Source of the DNA: Bacteroidota bacterium
Lineage (GTDB): Bacteria > Bacteroidota > Bacteroidia > UKL13-3
Length of the DNA: 22,798 nucleotides
Assembly: GCA_947462865.1 (NCBI GenBank)
Contig: CANHRW010000004.1
Span: forward strand, 1-22,798
Direction of reading: 5' to 3'
Position numbers and translations under genes: made by a program. Shown piece by piece: positions 8,473 through 15,376 of this stretch (positions are counted from its first letter, which is position 1; the number at the start of each line of letters is the position of its first letter). Under the pieces are notes generated by a model. That model did not search any database. It saw only the letters and a program-made list of their open reading frames with translations, and was not told the DNA's origin.

Positions 8473-10662
8473 TTATTGCTCTAACTCGTGCCTAACAACC
8501 TTCTTCTTAGACTTATTTGTTTTAGGGAAAGCCCCTACTAGGTTTTCTAAATTTTCTATTTCTACATGGTTCAACCACATCATGATTTTATTGTCTGCTG
8601 TAGAAGCTTTTCTGAACAATTGTAACATGTATTCATCTGACTGAGTCCAACTTCTTCTGGCATCAATGACCATCAAAGATAAACGGCTATTTCTGATGAG
8701 TTGATTAGGCAAAGCGTTGACACTGATAGCCGGAATTTCTACAATGATGAAATTAAATGCATCTTTTCTTACCCTTGACAGTTCAGGCAACAAATTGTCT
8801 TCCGTTTTGGCTGTAAATAATTTGCTCGTAATGTCATAATGAATCATTCTGAACCTTCTGTCTTCGGTTTCAGCATCCTCTAAAGAATCGTCGTTTGACA
8901 AGAACAACACTGAGTAATCTAAACTGTATAGTTTTTCTGCAAGCTTTTGAGCCGCATAGGTTTTGCCTTCAAACTCTTTCGAACTTAAAACAGTAATCAA
9001 GTAGTTGGTAGTTTGCTCTGGGGCATTGTCCAATTCAATTTTTAAATTGGATACCGCATAATCTAGCAATGTACTTTCTACTTTTCCTATCTGAGGATGC
9101 TGCATACCTGCTCTATTTGGCAATGCCGAGAAAGTCTTTAGTTCTGTAAGCATTTCTCCTCTTTGGGTGTTTTTGATAGAACTGTCTAATAATTCTTTGG
9201 CTACGAAATAGATTAACAACAAAAAGAAAGCGCCTAAGAAAGACAATATAATCAACAAGGCTCTTCTAGATGCCAAAGGTTTTGTTGGGAACAGCGGCTG
9301 GTCCATTACTTGCAAATTGTTAGACATTTCAATGTTCTGCTGTCTCAATTTAGCCAAATGTAAACCGTGCAAAATTTCGAGGTATTGTTTTTCTGCAACA
9401 TTAATTTCTCTTTCTAATCTGCTTACTTGCATGTTTAAAGGAGAAAACTCATTGTATTTTCTATCAAATTCTTTTCTTCTGTCTATATAAACTTGCAGTC
9501 GAGCTTCTGATGCATCCGCTCCAATAACTTCTTTTAACCAATTTTCTAAAACAACATTTGAAGGTACCGATTCAATGGTATTGTTAATGCTATAATACTG
9601 CAACACCCACAATTTCATTTCTTGTTTAATCACATCAACCTTAGACGCCAACTTAGAAATTTTTTCATCATTGTTTGAGTAAAGCTTGGCACGCTCATAC
9701 TCTTCATGCGCATCGGCAAGTTGCTTTCTAAGCCTATTTAATTCGCTGTTATTCTTTAGTAAAATTTCCCTAGACTCTAATTGATCCTCTAAACGGGCAA
9801 TGGCTCTTTTATGAGATTCATAAGCCATTAATTCTTTGTAGTACTCTGTTTCGTTGGTTTCGTTCTCAATAGCTACAGCTTTGGCTTGTTCGTAGTAATT
9901 GATAATTTTATTTCTAATACCAAAGTCTTTTAACTTGTTTTCAGAATTGTTCAACTCAACCGCGGCATCTTTTAACCTGGCTTCAAACCATTTTACAACG
10001 TTTACAGTTTCTGAACCTTTTAATAATTTGTATTTTTCTATAAAAACTTCACTAGCAAATTTAACTGTATTCCAACAAACACCTTGGTCGCTTGATTTGA
10101 ATTTGATATCAATGAAATCGGAATTTGATTTACGTTCAGCCGATAAGTTTGAAGCAATTTGTTGCAGACTGTAATGAGAACCCGACTCTGAAAGCAAACG
10201 CATAACTACATTGTCGGTTGAACTATTTTTCTCTTTTCTGAGGCGTTCAACTGTGGCTGAAAAATTACCAGGAACTATTAATTTAGCTCTGGTTTCTTCA
10301 TTGATTTCTTTTTTAAGTTTCTCAAAACTCTCAGGACCCAAATACAAAGGATCTGGCATTTCCAACAGCAAATGTTGAGCAAGTAAACTCAATGCAACAT
10401 CTTCTAATGTTTGTCTGGCTTTAATGGTAGCCAACAAGTTATCGAAAGCGTTATTAACTGCAAAGTAATCGACCCTATTTACCTCTTCACCACTTGTAAT
10501 ACCATACCCTGAAGCAAAACCAGTATAAATACTTGTATTAGATTCAAATTCTTTTGGCATTTTAGCCGTCAGAAAATAAACCAACAAGGCTACTAAGAAT
10601 GGAAATATAATTAGCCATTTTAGGTTTCTATTGAAAATCCGTAAGAACTGGGATATGGTCAT
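8473..10662 (-). CDS. Wzz/GumC-type polysaccharide co-polymerase with degenerate BY-kinase domain
   Basis: A 729-residue chain-length/export regulator of the PCP-2a layout. TM1 spans about 16-33; then comes a Wzz-like periplasmic domain with coiled-coil segments (about 225-330 and 405-450), the proline-rich PTKPLASRR at 459-467, TM2 at about 468-488, and a cytoplasmic domain shaped like a bacterial tyrosine kinase. That last domain looks inactive. The P-loop reads S561-KEFE-GKT568 with Ser in place of the first Gly, Walker A' reads VLFLSNDD (585-592) where an IDxDxR-like sequence is expected, Walker B reads FIIVEIP with Glu642 for Asp, and the C-terminus (ending RHELEQ) lacks a tyrosine cluster. 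It starts one base after the TolC-like gene's stop. Structural roles in chain length and export are likely retained; loss of kinase activity is inferred. Confidence 0.88.
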   Translation of the reverse strand: MTISQFLRIFNRNLKWLIIFPFLVALLVYFLTAKMPKEFESNTSIYTGFASGYGITSGEEVNRVDYFAVNNAFDNLLATIKARQTLEDVALSLLAQHLLLEMPDPLYLGPESFEKLKKEINEETRAKLIVPGNFSATVERLRKEKNSSTDNVVMRLLSESGSHYSLQQIASNLSAERKSNSDFIDIKFKSSDQGVCWNTVKFASEVFIEKYKLLKGSETVNVVKWFEARLKDAAVELNNSENKLKDFGIRNKIINYYEQAKAVAIENETNETEYYKELMAYESHKRAIARLEDQLESREILLKNNSELNRLRKQLADAHEEYERAKLYSNNDEKISKLASKVDVIKQEMKLWVLQYYSINNTIESVPSNVVLENWLKEVIGADASEARLQVYIDRRKEFDRKYNEFSPLNMQVSRLEREINVAEKQYLEILHGLHLAKLRQQNIEMSNNLQVMDQPLFPTKPLASRRALLIILSFLGAFFLLLIYFVAKELLDSSIKNTQRGEMLTELKTFSALPNRAGMQHPQIGKVESTLLDYAVSNLKIELDNAPEQTTNYLITVLSSKEFEGKTYAAQKLAEKLYSLDYSVLFLSNDDSLEDAETEDRRFRMIHYDITSKLFTAKTEDNLLPELSRVRKDAFNFIIVEIPAISVNALPNQLIRNSRLSLMVIDARRSWTQSDEYMLQLFRKASTADNKIMMWLNHVEIENLENLVGAFPKTNKSKKKVVRHELEQ

Positions 10663-10663
10663 C

Positions 10664-11413
10664 TTACTTTTTTCTCCTTATCAAACTTACAAGTGGTACA
10701 CCTAATACAGATTCAAATTGAAGGATTGAACTGTAATAAAATCTGAATGACTCTTGGTAAGCAGCTTCAGCATCTGCCATCACATTCTTTTGCCTAGCAT
10801 ATTCTGCTATATGAATGGTTCCTTCTCTCCATTCTTTTTCAGCCACACCGCAAGCAACTGTTTGTGTGATTAAATCCTCGTTTCTTCCTTTATACAATCG
10901 GTTATAACCCACCATATCGGCATAAAACTGACCCAATTTTCTTCTGAGTTCTTGCGCTTCAGCTTCTTGTTTAAATTTAGCCAATCTAATTTTTTCTTTG
11001 GCTTCATTAACTCTACCCCTATGTCCCATTACGTCAAAAACTGAAATTTGAACATTGAAACCTGCTCTATAACCTTCTTTAATTTGTGTCAATCCGGTTG
11101 GTTGCGATTGATCTGCATAGGCAAAGAATGGAAGGTTACCAAAAGAGTAGTTGTAGAACACACTCAAATTACCTGCCCATAGCCAACGTGTATAACGTTC
11201 ATTCCACATAGCAGATAACATGGCGGCATGTTCTTGTTTTTGTGTAGCATTGTTAATCATCGCAATTTGATACAATGAATCAAAGCGTGGCAACAGTACT
11301 TCAATGTCTACTTTAGGATCTAAAAAAACAGGATCTACAGCTTGTGCAATTGCAGGCCTTGAACCCGAAAGCGCAATCAGTAAAAAAACTATTTTAAAAA
11401 ACTTTTTAATCAT
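10664..11413 (-). CDS. Half-length TolC/OEP-like outer membrane protein
   Basis: A secreted protein of 249 residues. It has a signal peptide (KKFF, hydrophobic 6-18, cleavage likely after AIAQA near 25), a helical stretch (about 38-75), a strand-like segment WAGNLSVFYNYSFG (79-92), a second strand GYRAGFNVQISVFD (114-127), and a long helical stretch (about 134-236) opening with HRGRVNEAKEKIRLAK. This order of helix, strand, strand, helix is one repeat of the outer membrane efflux protein (OEP/TolC) family, which normally has two such repeats in 420-480 residues. No second half follows, because the co-polymerase begins one base downstream. First gene of the nine-gene operon, where Wza would often be found. 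A role as the outer-membrane part of the exporter is inferred. Alternative: a periplasmic accessory protein. Confidence 0.75.
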   Translation of the reverse strand: MIKKFFKIVFLLIALSGSRPAIAQAVDPVFLDPKVDIEVLLPRFDSLYQIAMINNATQKQEHAAMLSAMWNERYTRWLWAGNLSVFYNYSFGNLPFFAYADQSQPTGLTQIKEGYRAGFNVQISVFDVMGHRGRVNEAKEKIRLAKFKQEAEAQELRRKLGQFYADMVGYNRLYKGRNEDLITQTVACGVAEKEWREGTIHIAEYARQKNVMADAEAAYQESFRFYYSSILQFESVLGVPLVSLIRRKK

Positions 11414-11483
11414 AAAGAGCCGTGCTGTATTTGTGGAACCAACACTTCAACAAAGTAAACAAAGAACAACTATCTAAATGAAA

Positions 11484-11497
11484 GCAGTTATTAACCC
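11484..11497 (-). promoter_or_regulatory. Weak candidate sigma-54 promoter for the export operon
   Basis: On the minus strand the invariant sigma-54 spacing GG-N10-GC is met: GG is complementary to 11496-11497 and GC to 11484-11485, with a CTGCT -12 region near the TTGCW consensus. The rest of the -24 element matches TGGCAC poorly. The site would start transcripts near 11473, about 60 bases before the operon's ATG. It is listed because an NtrC-type activator is encoded in the locus; the match alone could easily be chance, and the site overlaps a Bacteroidota-type -7 box. Confidence 0.2.
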
Positions 11498-11505
11498 CAA
11501 ATGTA
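11498..11505 (-). promoter_or_regulatory. Bacteroidota -7 box for the export operon
   Basis: The minus strand reads TACATTTG, a full match to TAnnTTTG. A start near 11493 would give a leader of about 80 bases before the ATG at 11413. No good TTTG -33 element is seen at the expected distance; that space is filled by the GTGTC/GACAC inverted repeat, which would fit an activator-dependent or repressible promoter. Confidence 0.45.
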
Positions 11506-11507
11506 AA

Positions 11508-11526
11508 GTGTCCAATATTTTGACAC
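11508..11526. promoter_or_regulatory. Inverted repeat GTGTC-N9-GACAC, possible operator
   Basis: GTGTC at 11508-11512 and GACAC at 11522-11526 flank a nine-base AT-rich spacer. The repeat directly abuts the minus-strand -7 box and includes the TTTG (11519-11522) that could serve as the -33 element of the plus-strand promoter. One protein bound here could therefore affect both directions. The role as an operator is inferred from symmetry and position. Confidence 0.4.
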
Positions 11527-11551
11527 GCGTTATTTTATACCAATACATTTG
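11519..11551 (+). promoter_or_regulatory. Divergent plus-strand promoter, TTTG-N21-TACATTTG
   Basis: TTTG at 11519-11522 and TACATTTG at 11544-11551 are separated by 21 bases, close to the 19-21 base spacing known for the Bacteroidota housekeeping promoter. A start near 11556 would fall inside the CACTAGTG palindrome and leave a leader of about 235 bases before the acetyltransferase ATG. The -7 sequence is identical to that of the opposing promoter. Confidence 0.45.
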
Positions 11552-11563
11552 ACACTAGTGCCA
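11550..11563. promoter_or_regulatory. Near-perfect palindrome TGACACTAGTGCCA
   Basis: A 14-base dyad with one mismatched pair and a perfect CACTAGTG core (11553-11560). It shares TTTGACAC (11548-11555) with the site 29 bases to its left (11519-11526). It covers the predicted start of the plus-strand promoter, as a repressor site would. This is inferred from geometry only. Confidence 0.35.
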
Positions 11564-11619
11564 CTAAAAAAATTGAAATCTGAAGTCTGAATCACTTCTA
11601 ATTTATCTATATTCTAATT

Positions 11620-11641
11620 GTGTCAAACCCTTGTCATTTGA
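11620..11641. promoter_or_regulatory. Further GTGTCAAA motif and partial copy
   Basis: GTGTCAAA at 11620-11627 is the reverse complement of the TTTGACAC found at 11519 and 11548, and is followed by the related TTGTCATTTGA at 11631-11641. Three exact eight-base matches and related fragments within about 130 bases suggest a repeated protein-binding word. Confidence 0.3.
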
Positions 11642-11702
11642 TAGTTCTATTGAATAGCTATGGGTTAAATCAAATACAATACTGTTAAACAAAATTGAAA
11701 TT

Positions 11703-11710
11703 TAATTTTG
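11703..11710 (+). promoter_or_regulatory. -7 box TAATTTTG upstream of the acetyltransferase
   Basis: A full TAnnTTTG match. A start near 11715 gives a leader of about 78 bases to the ATG at 11793. The expected -33 position has only TGTT, so the promoter is weak on paper. AT-rich sequence raises the chance of a random match. Confidence 0.3.
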
Positions 11711-11792
11711 CTCTCATAAATTTAAATCTGAAATTTAAAAACTAGAGTAACTTGAATTTTCAGTAATATTGAATAAAATAATCACTCAGCAG

Positions 11793-12407
11793 ATGGGTAT
11801 TCAACAACTCGTTAAACAAAATCATTTCCTAAAAAAGCTTGTTCATTATTTATTAATTCCAAAAGAACAAGCCAGACCTAGAACATGGGTTAAATTGTTT
11901 GTGAATCCATTTTTCCACCAAAAAGGAAAATCAGCTGTCATTTGTAAATATACACGTATGGACGTGCTACCATTTCAACAATTTTCTTTGGGAGATTTTT
12001 CAACCATTGAAGATTTTGCAACAGTAAATAACGGTGTAGGCCCTGTAGTTATAGGAAATTATACCCGAATAGGTATTGGCAATGTCATTATTGGACCTGT
12101 TGAAATTGGCAACAATGTGATATTGGCACAGAACATTGTCATGAGTGGATTGAACCACCAATATGAAGACATTACTATACCCATTTCAAAACAAGCTGTT
12201 ACCACAAAAAATATAAAAATTGGAGACAATTCTTGGATAGGTGCAAATGTAGTAATTACTGCTGGATGTACCATTGGTAAGCACTGCGTAATTGGTGCAG
12301 GATCCGTTGTAACGGCCAACATACCTGACTATTCAATTGTGGTTGGAAACCCAGCCAGAATAGTTAAGCAATACAACTTTACAAGCAAAAACTGGGAGAA
12401 GGGTTAA
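11793..12407 (+). CDS. Left-handed beta-helix O-acetyltransferase (WbbJ/LbetaH type)
   Basis: An acyltransferase of 204 residues, probably moving acetyl from acetyl-CoA to a sugar hydroxyl of the polysaccharide. It shows many hexapeptide repeats (for example IGNYTRIGIGNVIIG, IGDNSWIGANVVITAG, IGKHCVIGAGSVV), the active-site-like His in GLNHQYED, and the usual ending DYSIVVGNPARIVK. I prefer the ATG at 11793; an in-frame TTG at 11769 would add eight residues. It is the only plus-strand gene within the minus-strand locus: divergent from the export operon and convergent with the sugar transferase gene, the two TAA stops overlapping (12404-12407). Substrate cannot be read from sequence. Confidence 0.88.
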   Translation: MGIQQLVKQNHFLKKLVHYLLIPKEQARPRTWVKLFVNPFFHQKGKSAVICKYTRMDVLPFQQFSLGDFSTIEDFATVNNGVGPVVIGNYTRIGIGNVIIGPVEIGNNVILAQNIVMSGLNHQYEDITIPISKQAVTTKNIKIGDNSWIGANVVITAGCTIGKHCVIGAGSVVTANIPDYSIVVGNPARIVKQYNFTSKNWEKG

Positions 12408-13612
12408 ACGTTTTCTTTTTGTAACAAAGCAGGAATGGTTTTCAATATTAATTTAATATCGCTCCAGAATGAATTCTGCTTAGCATACTCGTTGTCAAGG
12501 TTCATTCTCTCTTCTTGACTCATAGGACCCGTTTTACCTCTTTGAGTAACCTGCCACAATCCGGTTATACCAGCAGGGGCTAAAAACCTCAATGAAAAAT
12601 AATCGGTAGTTAACTTCTCTGCTTCGTACAAAGGAAGTGGTCTATTTCCAACCAAACTCATGTCTCCTTTTAATACATTCAATAGCTGAGGCAACTCATC
12701 AATACTGGTATTTCTGATAAATTTGCCCAATTTAGTAATACGTGGGTCATTTTCTATTTTAATGAATTTTGAACCCTCTTTTAACTTTTTAACATCTGCA
12801 AAAATGTTTTCACAAATCATGTCACCATCCATGTATAATTTTTTTCGACAAGAGGCTTGGTTCAATCTGCAATCTTCACATAAATAATTGCGGTACTCTT
12901 CCATTCTAGTAGCATCTAAATTAGCTTTATTAACTACATTGTATTGGCTCAAATGCTTGATTTCTTCTAACAATTCATCGGCATCTTTATGCATAGACCT
13001 GAACTTGTAAAAATCAAAAATGGCATATCCAGTTCCCACCCTTTTGGATGCATAAAATACAGGCCCTTTTGACTCTAATTTGATGAGTATTGCAATGATT
13101 AGAAAAAATGGAGATAGTATCAATAATGCTACAGAGGCTGCGGTAATATCAAAAACCCGTTTAGAAAATGGCATACGGTAATGTGGCAAATTAAAGTCGT
13201 TGTGCCTATTACCATGGGTATAATAAGGTGGGTTTTCAATTAAATAATTTGCCCTTGTTAAAAAATCTTGAGCATGAATAGGCCTTTCGAAAATATCTGC
13301 ATAGTGTTCAGACATTGCAATAGAACGGTTCGAAAAAGTGATCCTATCAAATACAGCAATAAAAGGTACGAATTGTGTGCTTGGAATCAGTTTACAATTT
13401 TGACGCAAGTTAATTCCATTTACATCTAGTAAATCAGAATGCGTTACAATTAATTGCAAGGGCTCATTTCTATTTGCCCAATAAATAAACTGGAAAATAT
13501 TCTGAAAATAATGAATTTCAAAGTGTTCCCTGAACAAATGAGAAAACTCCACAATTGAATCGGGGTGATTGGAAATATATGCAATGCGAGGCTTTCTTTT
13601 ATTGACTACCAT
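12404..13612 (-). CDS. Phosphoglycosyl transferase (initiating sugar transferase) with N-terminal pseudo-receiver domain
   Basis: A 402-residue protein. The C-terminal part (about 149-402) is a bacterial sugar transferase (PF02397, PglC-like): membrane hairpin VFDITAASVALLILSPF, KRVG and YKFRSM (202-207), DPRITKLGKFIRNTSIDELPQ with the catalytic Asp305-Glu306 pair, KGDMSLVGNRPLP and LAPAGITGLWQV. It should transfer a sugar phosphate to undecaprenyl phosphate, the first step of repeat-unit synthesis. Residues 8-126 look like a CheY-like receiver that has lost its chemistry: SNH (14-16) replaces the acidic pocket, His58 lies where the phospho-Asp should be, and Arg110 replaces the Lys. An insertion carries Cys245, Cys248, Cys255 and Cys267. 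The gene starts two bases after the stand-alone receiver. The transferase call is firm; the pseudo-receiver rests on pattern alignment. Confidence 0.9.
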   Translation of the reverse strand: MVVNKRKPRIAYISNHPDSIVEFSHLFREHFEIHYFQNIFQFIYWANRNEPLQLIVTHSDLLDVNGINLRQNCKLIPSTQFVPFIAVFDRITFSNRSIAMSEHYADIFERPIHAQDFLTRANYLIENPPYYTHGNRHNDFNLPHYRMPFSKRVFDITAASVALLILSPFFLIIAILIKLESKGPVFYASKRVGTGYAIFDFYKFRSMHKDADELLEEIKHLSQYNVVNKANLDATRMEEYRNYLCEDCRLNQASCRKKLYMDGDMICENIFADVKKLKEGSKFIKIENDPRITKLGKFIRNTSIDELPQLLNVLKGDMSLVGNRPLPLYEAEKLTTDYFSLRFLAPAGITGLWQVTQRGKTGPMSQEERMNLDNEYAKQNSFWSDIKLILKTIPALLQKENV

Positions 13613-13614
13613 GC

Positions 13615-13995
13615 TTAGATTTTTCTGAGTCTTCTCAAAATATTTTCTATTCTAACTTCTAATTCTTCTGGATTAAACGGTTTGATTAAGTAATCATCTG
13701 CTCCCGCTTTCAAACATTTTATTTTTTCTGAACTTTCTTCATTCCCAGAGAGGATAACCAGAGGTATTTCTTTAAAAAAACCACTCGACCTGATTTGTCT
13801 GATGAATGCTATTCCATCTAATTCAGGCATATTGATATCAGCAACTATCACATCAGGAATAACCCCTTGCTGCATCCACTCTAATGCTTCTTTGCCATTT
13901 TTCTTGGCAACCACGTTAAAGCTTTTACCAAAATAGACATCCAGTATTTTTAAAATACTGATTTCATCATCTAATGCGAGTAGTGTTTTTTTCAT
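13615..13995 (-). CDS. Single-domain response regulator (CheY-like receiver)
   Basis: A 126-residue receiver with no output domain. The full phosphorylation site is present: acidic pair Asp9-Asp10, phospho-acceptor Asp53 in VADINMPELDG, Ser83 in ILSGNEE and Lys105 in DDYLIKPFNPEEL. It should accept phosphate from a histidine kinase, none of which is encoded in this window. It lies between the sigma-54 activator (7-base gap) and the receiver-fused sugar transferase (2-base gap), so all three are co-transcribed. It might signal to the pseudo-receiver of the transferase, act in a phosphorelay to the activator, or serve as a phosphate sink; the sequence does not decide. Confidence 0.92.
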   Translation of the reverse strand: MKKTLLALDDEISILKILDVYFGKSFNVVAKKNGKEALEWMQQGVIPDVIVADINMPELDGIAFIRQIRSSGFFKEIPLVILSGNEESSEKIKCLKAGADDYLIKPFNPEELEVRIENILRRLRKI

Positions 13996-14002
13996 TTGGG
14001 GT

Positions 14003-15376
14003 CTATTTCTTGTATATATTTTGAAATTCGGGCGTTTTCATAATTCTATAAATAGTAGATTTACCTACATTTAACTTTTTTGCAACAGTGATGACATTGT
14101 CGTCGTATTTTTCTAGATATGTTTTAATAATGATGTTGTTGTAATCATCTAAAGTCATTTCTTTACTCATGAAATTACTCATAGAATTTTCCATGTTGTA
14201 TACAATATCTTTTAAATCGATGAGATTATCATCACACATCACACAAGCCAATTCTACAATTGCTTTAAGTTCTCTGATATTACCCGGGTAAGAATATTCC
14301 AATAACTTTTTCTGTGCATCCGCACTGATATTGATTTTCTTTACTTTGTTCTCCTTGCAATATTCTTCTACAAATGAGCGTGCAATATATATGATGTCAT
14401 TTCCTCTCTCTCTTAATGGAGGTAAAGCAATAGGCAATCCCAATAATCGGTAGTACAAATCTTCTCTAAAACGACCCTCTTGCACCTCTACAGCTAAATT
14501 CTTATGCGTTGCCACTATTACCCTTACATCAATTGAAATGGTTTGGTTACCTCCTATTCGAGTGAATTCTCTTTCTTGAAGTACCCTCAATAATTTTGAT
14601 TGGAGACTTAGATCAAGTTCCCCTATTTCATCTAAAAAAATAGTTCCCTTGTTAGCTTGTTCAAATTTACCAATGCGTCTGGCATCAGCTCCAGTAAATG
14701 CGCCCTTTTCATGCCCAAACAATTCACTTTCTATTAAATCTTTGGGAATAGCTGCCACATTCACTGGTACAAAAGCAACTTTTTTACGTTCGCTATGGTA
14801 GTGAATGGCTTTAGCAACTAATTCTTTTCCCGTACCGGTTTCTCCTGTAATAGAAACAGTAATTTTGCTATTGGCTGCTTTTTCAATCAATGAAAATGTT
14901 TTCTTGATCAATTCACTATTGCCAACTATTGTTTTGCTGAAATCGTATTTCTTACCTAAATCTTCTTGTAATGCACTGATTTGAGTTCTCAAATGGGCAT
15001 TGGTGAGTGCGTTTTGAATGGAATTGATTAAACGTGGCTTGGTATCTTCGTTTTTGATGATGTAGTCAAAGACCCCCAATTTTAACAATTCAACAGCTGT
15101 TCCTATATCTTCTTGACCTGAAATGACGATGACCTGAATTTGGTCGTCAATTTCTCTTATTTTTTTAAGCAGCTCAGCACCATTCATGCCAGGTAAAGAG
15201 TAGTCAATGGTAATTAAATCTGGCTTTTTATGCAGATTAGCCAAGCATGATTTTGCATCTTCAAATGATTCTATCTTGTAATCAGGATTGAGACCTACAG
15301 CGTATGACAAAAAATTGCGGTACCAGGTATCGTCTTCAACGATGAAAATACTAAAATTGGTTTTTGAATCAGCCAT
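14003..15376 (-). CDS. NtrC-family sigma-54-dependent response regulator
   Basis: A 457-residue activator with three domains. The receiver (about 8-125) has Asp15-Asp16, phospho-acceptor Asp58 in TIDYSLPGMNG and Lys108; the Pro usually after this Lys is replaced by Asn. The AAA+ domain (about 148-385) has Walker A GETGTGKE at 178-185, the sigma-54 contact loop GAFTGA at 225-230, Walker B GTIFLDE at 244-250 and LRERGNDI. A C-terminal helix-turn-helix lies at about 427-446 (VAKKLNVGKSTIYRIMK). It should open sigma-54 promoters after phosphorylation. Start: the ATG at 15376 is preferred over an in-frame TTG at 15400. A direct repeat of TACACTT (15416-15422 and 15425-15431) lies just upstream. 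Targets are unproven; the polysaccharide operons are the obvious candidates. Confidence 0.93.
   Translation of the reverse strand: MADSKTNFSIFIVEDDTWYRNFLSYAVGLNPDYKIESFEDAKSCLANLHKKPDLITIDYSLPGMNGAELLKKIREIDDQIQVIVISGQEDIGTAVELLKLGVFDYIIKNEDTKPRLINSIQNALTNAHLRTQISALQEDLGKKYDFSKTIVGNSELIKKTFSLIEKAANSKITVSITGETGTGKELVAKAIHYHSERKKVAFVPVNVAAIPKDLIESELFGHEKGAFTGADARRIGKFEQANKGTIFLDEIGELDLSLQSKLLRVLQEREFTRIGGNQTISIDVRVIVATHKNLAVEVQEGRFREDLYYRLLGLPIALPPLRERGNDIIYIARSFVEEYCKENKVKKINISADAQKKLLEYSYPGNIRELKAIVELACVMCDDNLIDLKDIVYNMENSMSNFMSKEMTLDDYNNIIIKTYLEKYDDNVITVAKKLNVGKSTIYRIMKTPEFQNIYKK

Larger units (their letters stand above)
11414..11792. promoter_or_regulatory. Divergent regulatory region between export operon and acetyltransferase
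   Basis: A 379-base AT-rich gap between divergent genes, the longest internal one in the window. It contains two oppositely oriented copies of the -7 box TACATTTG, another -7 candidate closer to the acetyltransferase, an inverted repeat GTGTC-N9-GACAC, a near-perfect palindrome centred on CACTAGTG, and further GTGTCAAA-like sites (each listed separately). The right third (11690-11760) is almost pure A/T with repeated AAATTT words. No RNA gene or small reading frame is convincing here. The density of symmetric elements suggests regulated transcription. Confidence 0.7.

Noticed and set aside
11548..11563. GTGCCA (reverse TGGCAC) as a sigma-54 -24 element
   Set aside because: The required GC at the -12 position is absent at the correct spacing (AA instead).
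11769..11792. TTG start for the acetyltransferase
   Set aside because: Possible, but the ATG at 11793 gives a normal beginning and keeps a sensible leader after the 11703 -7 box.
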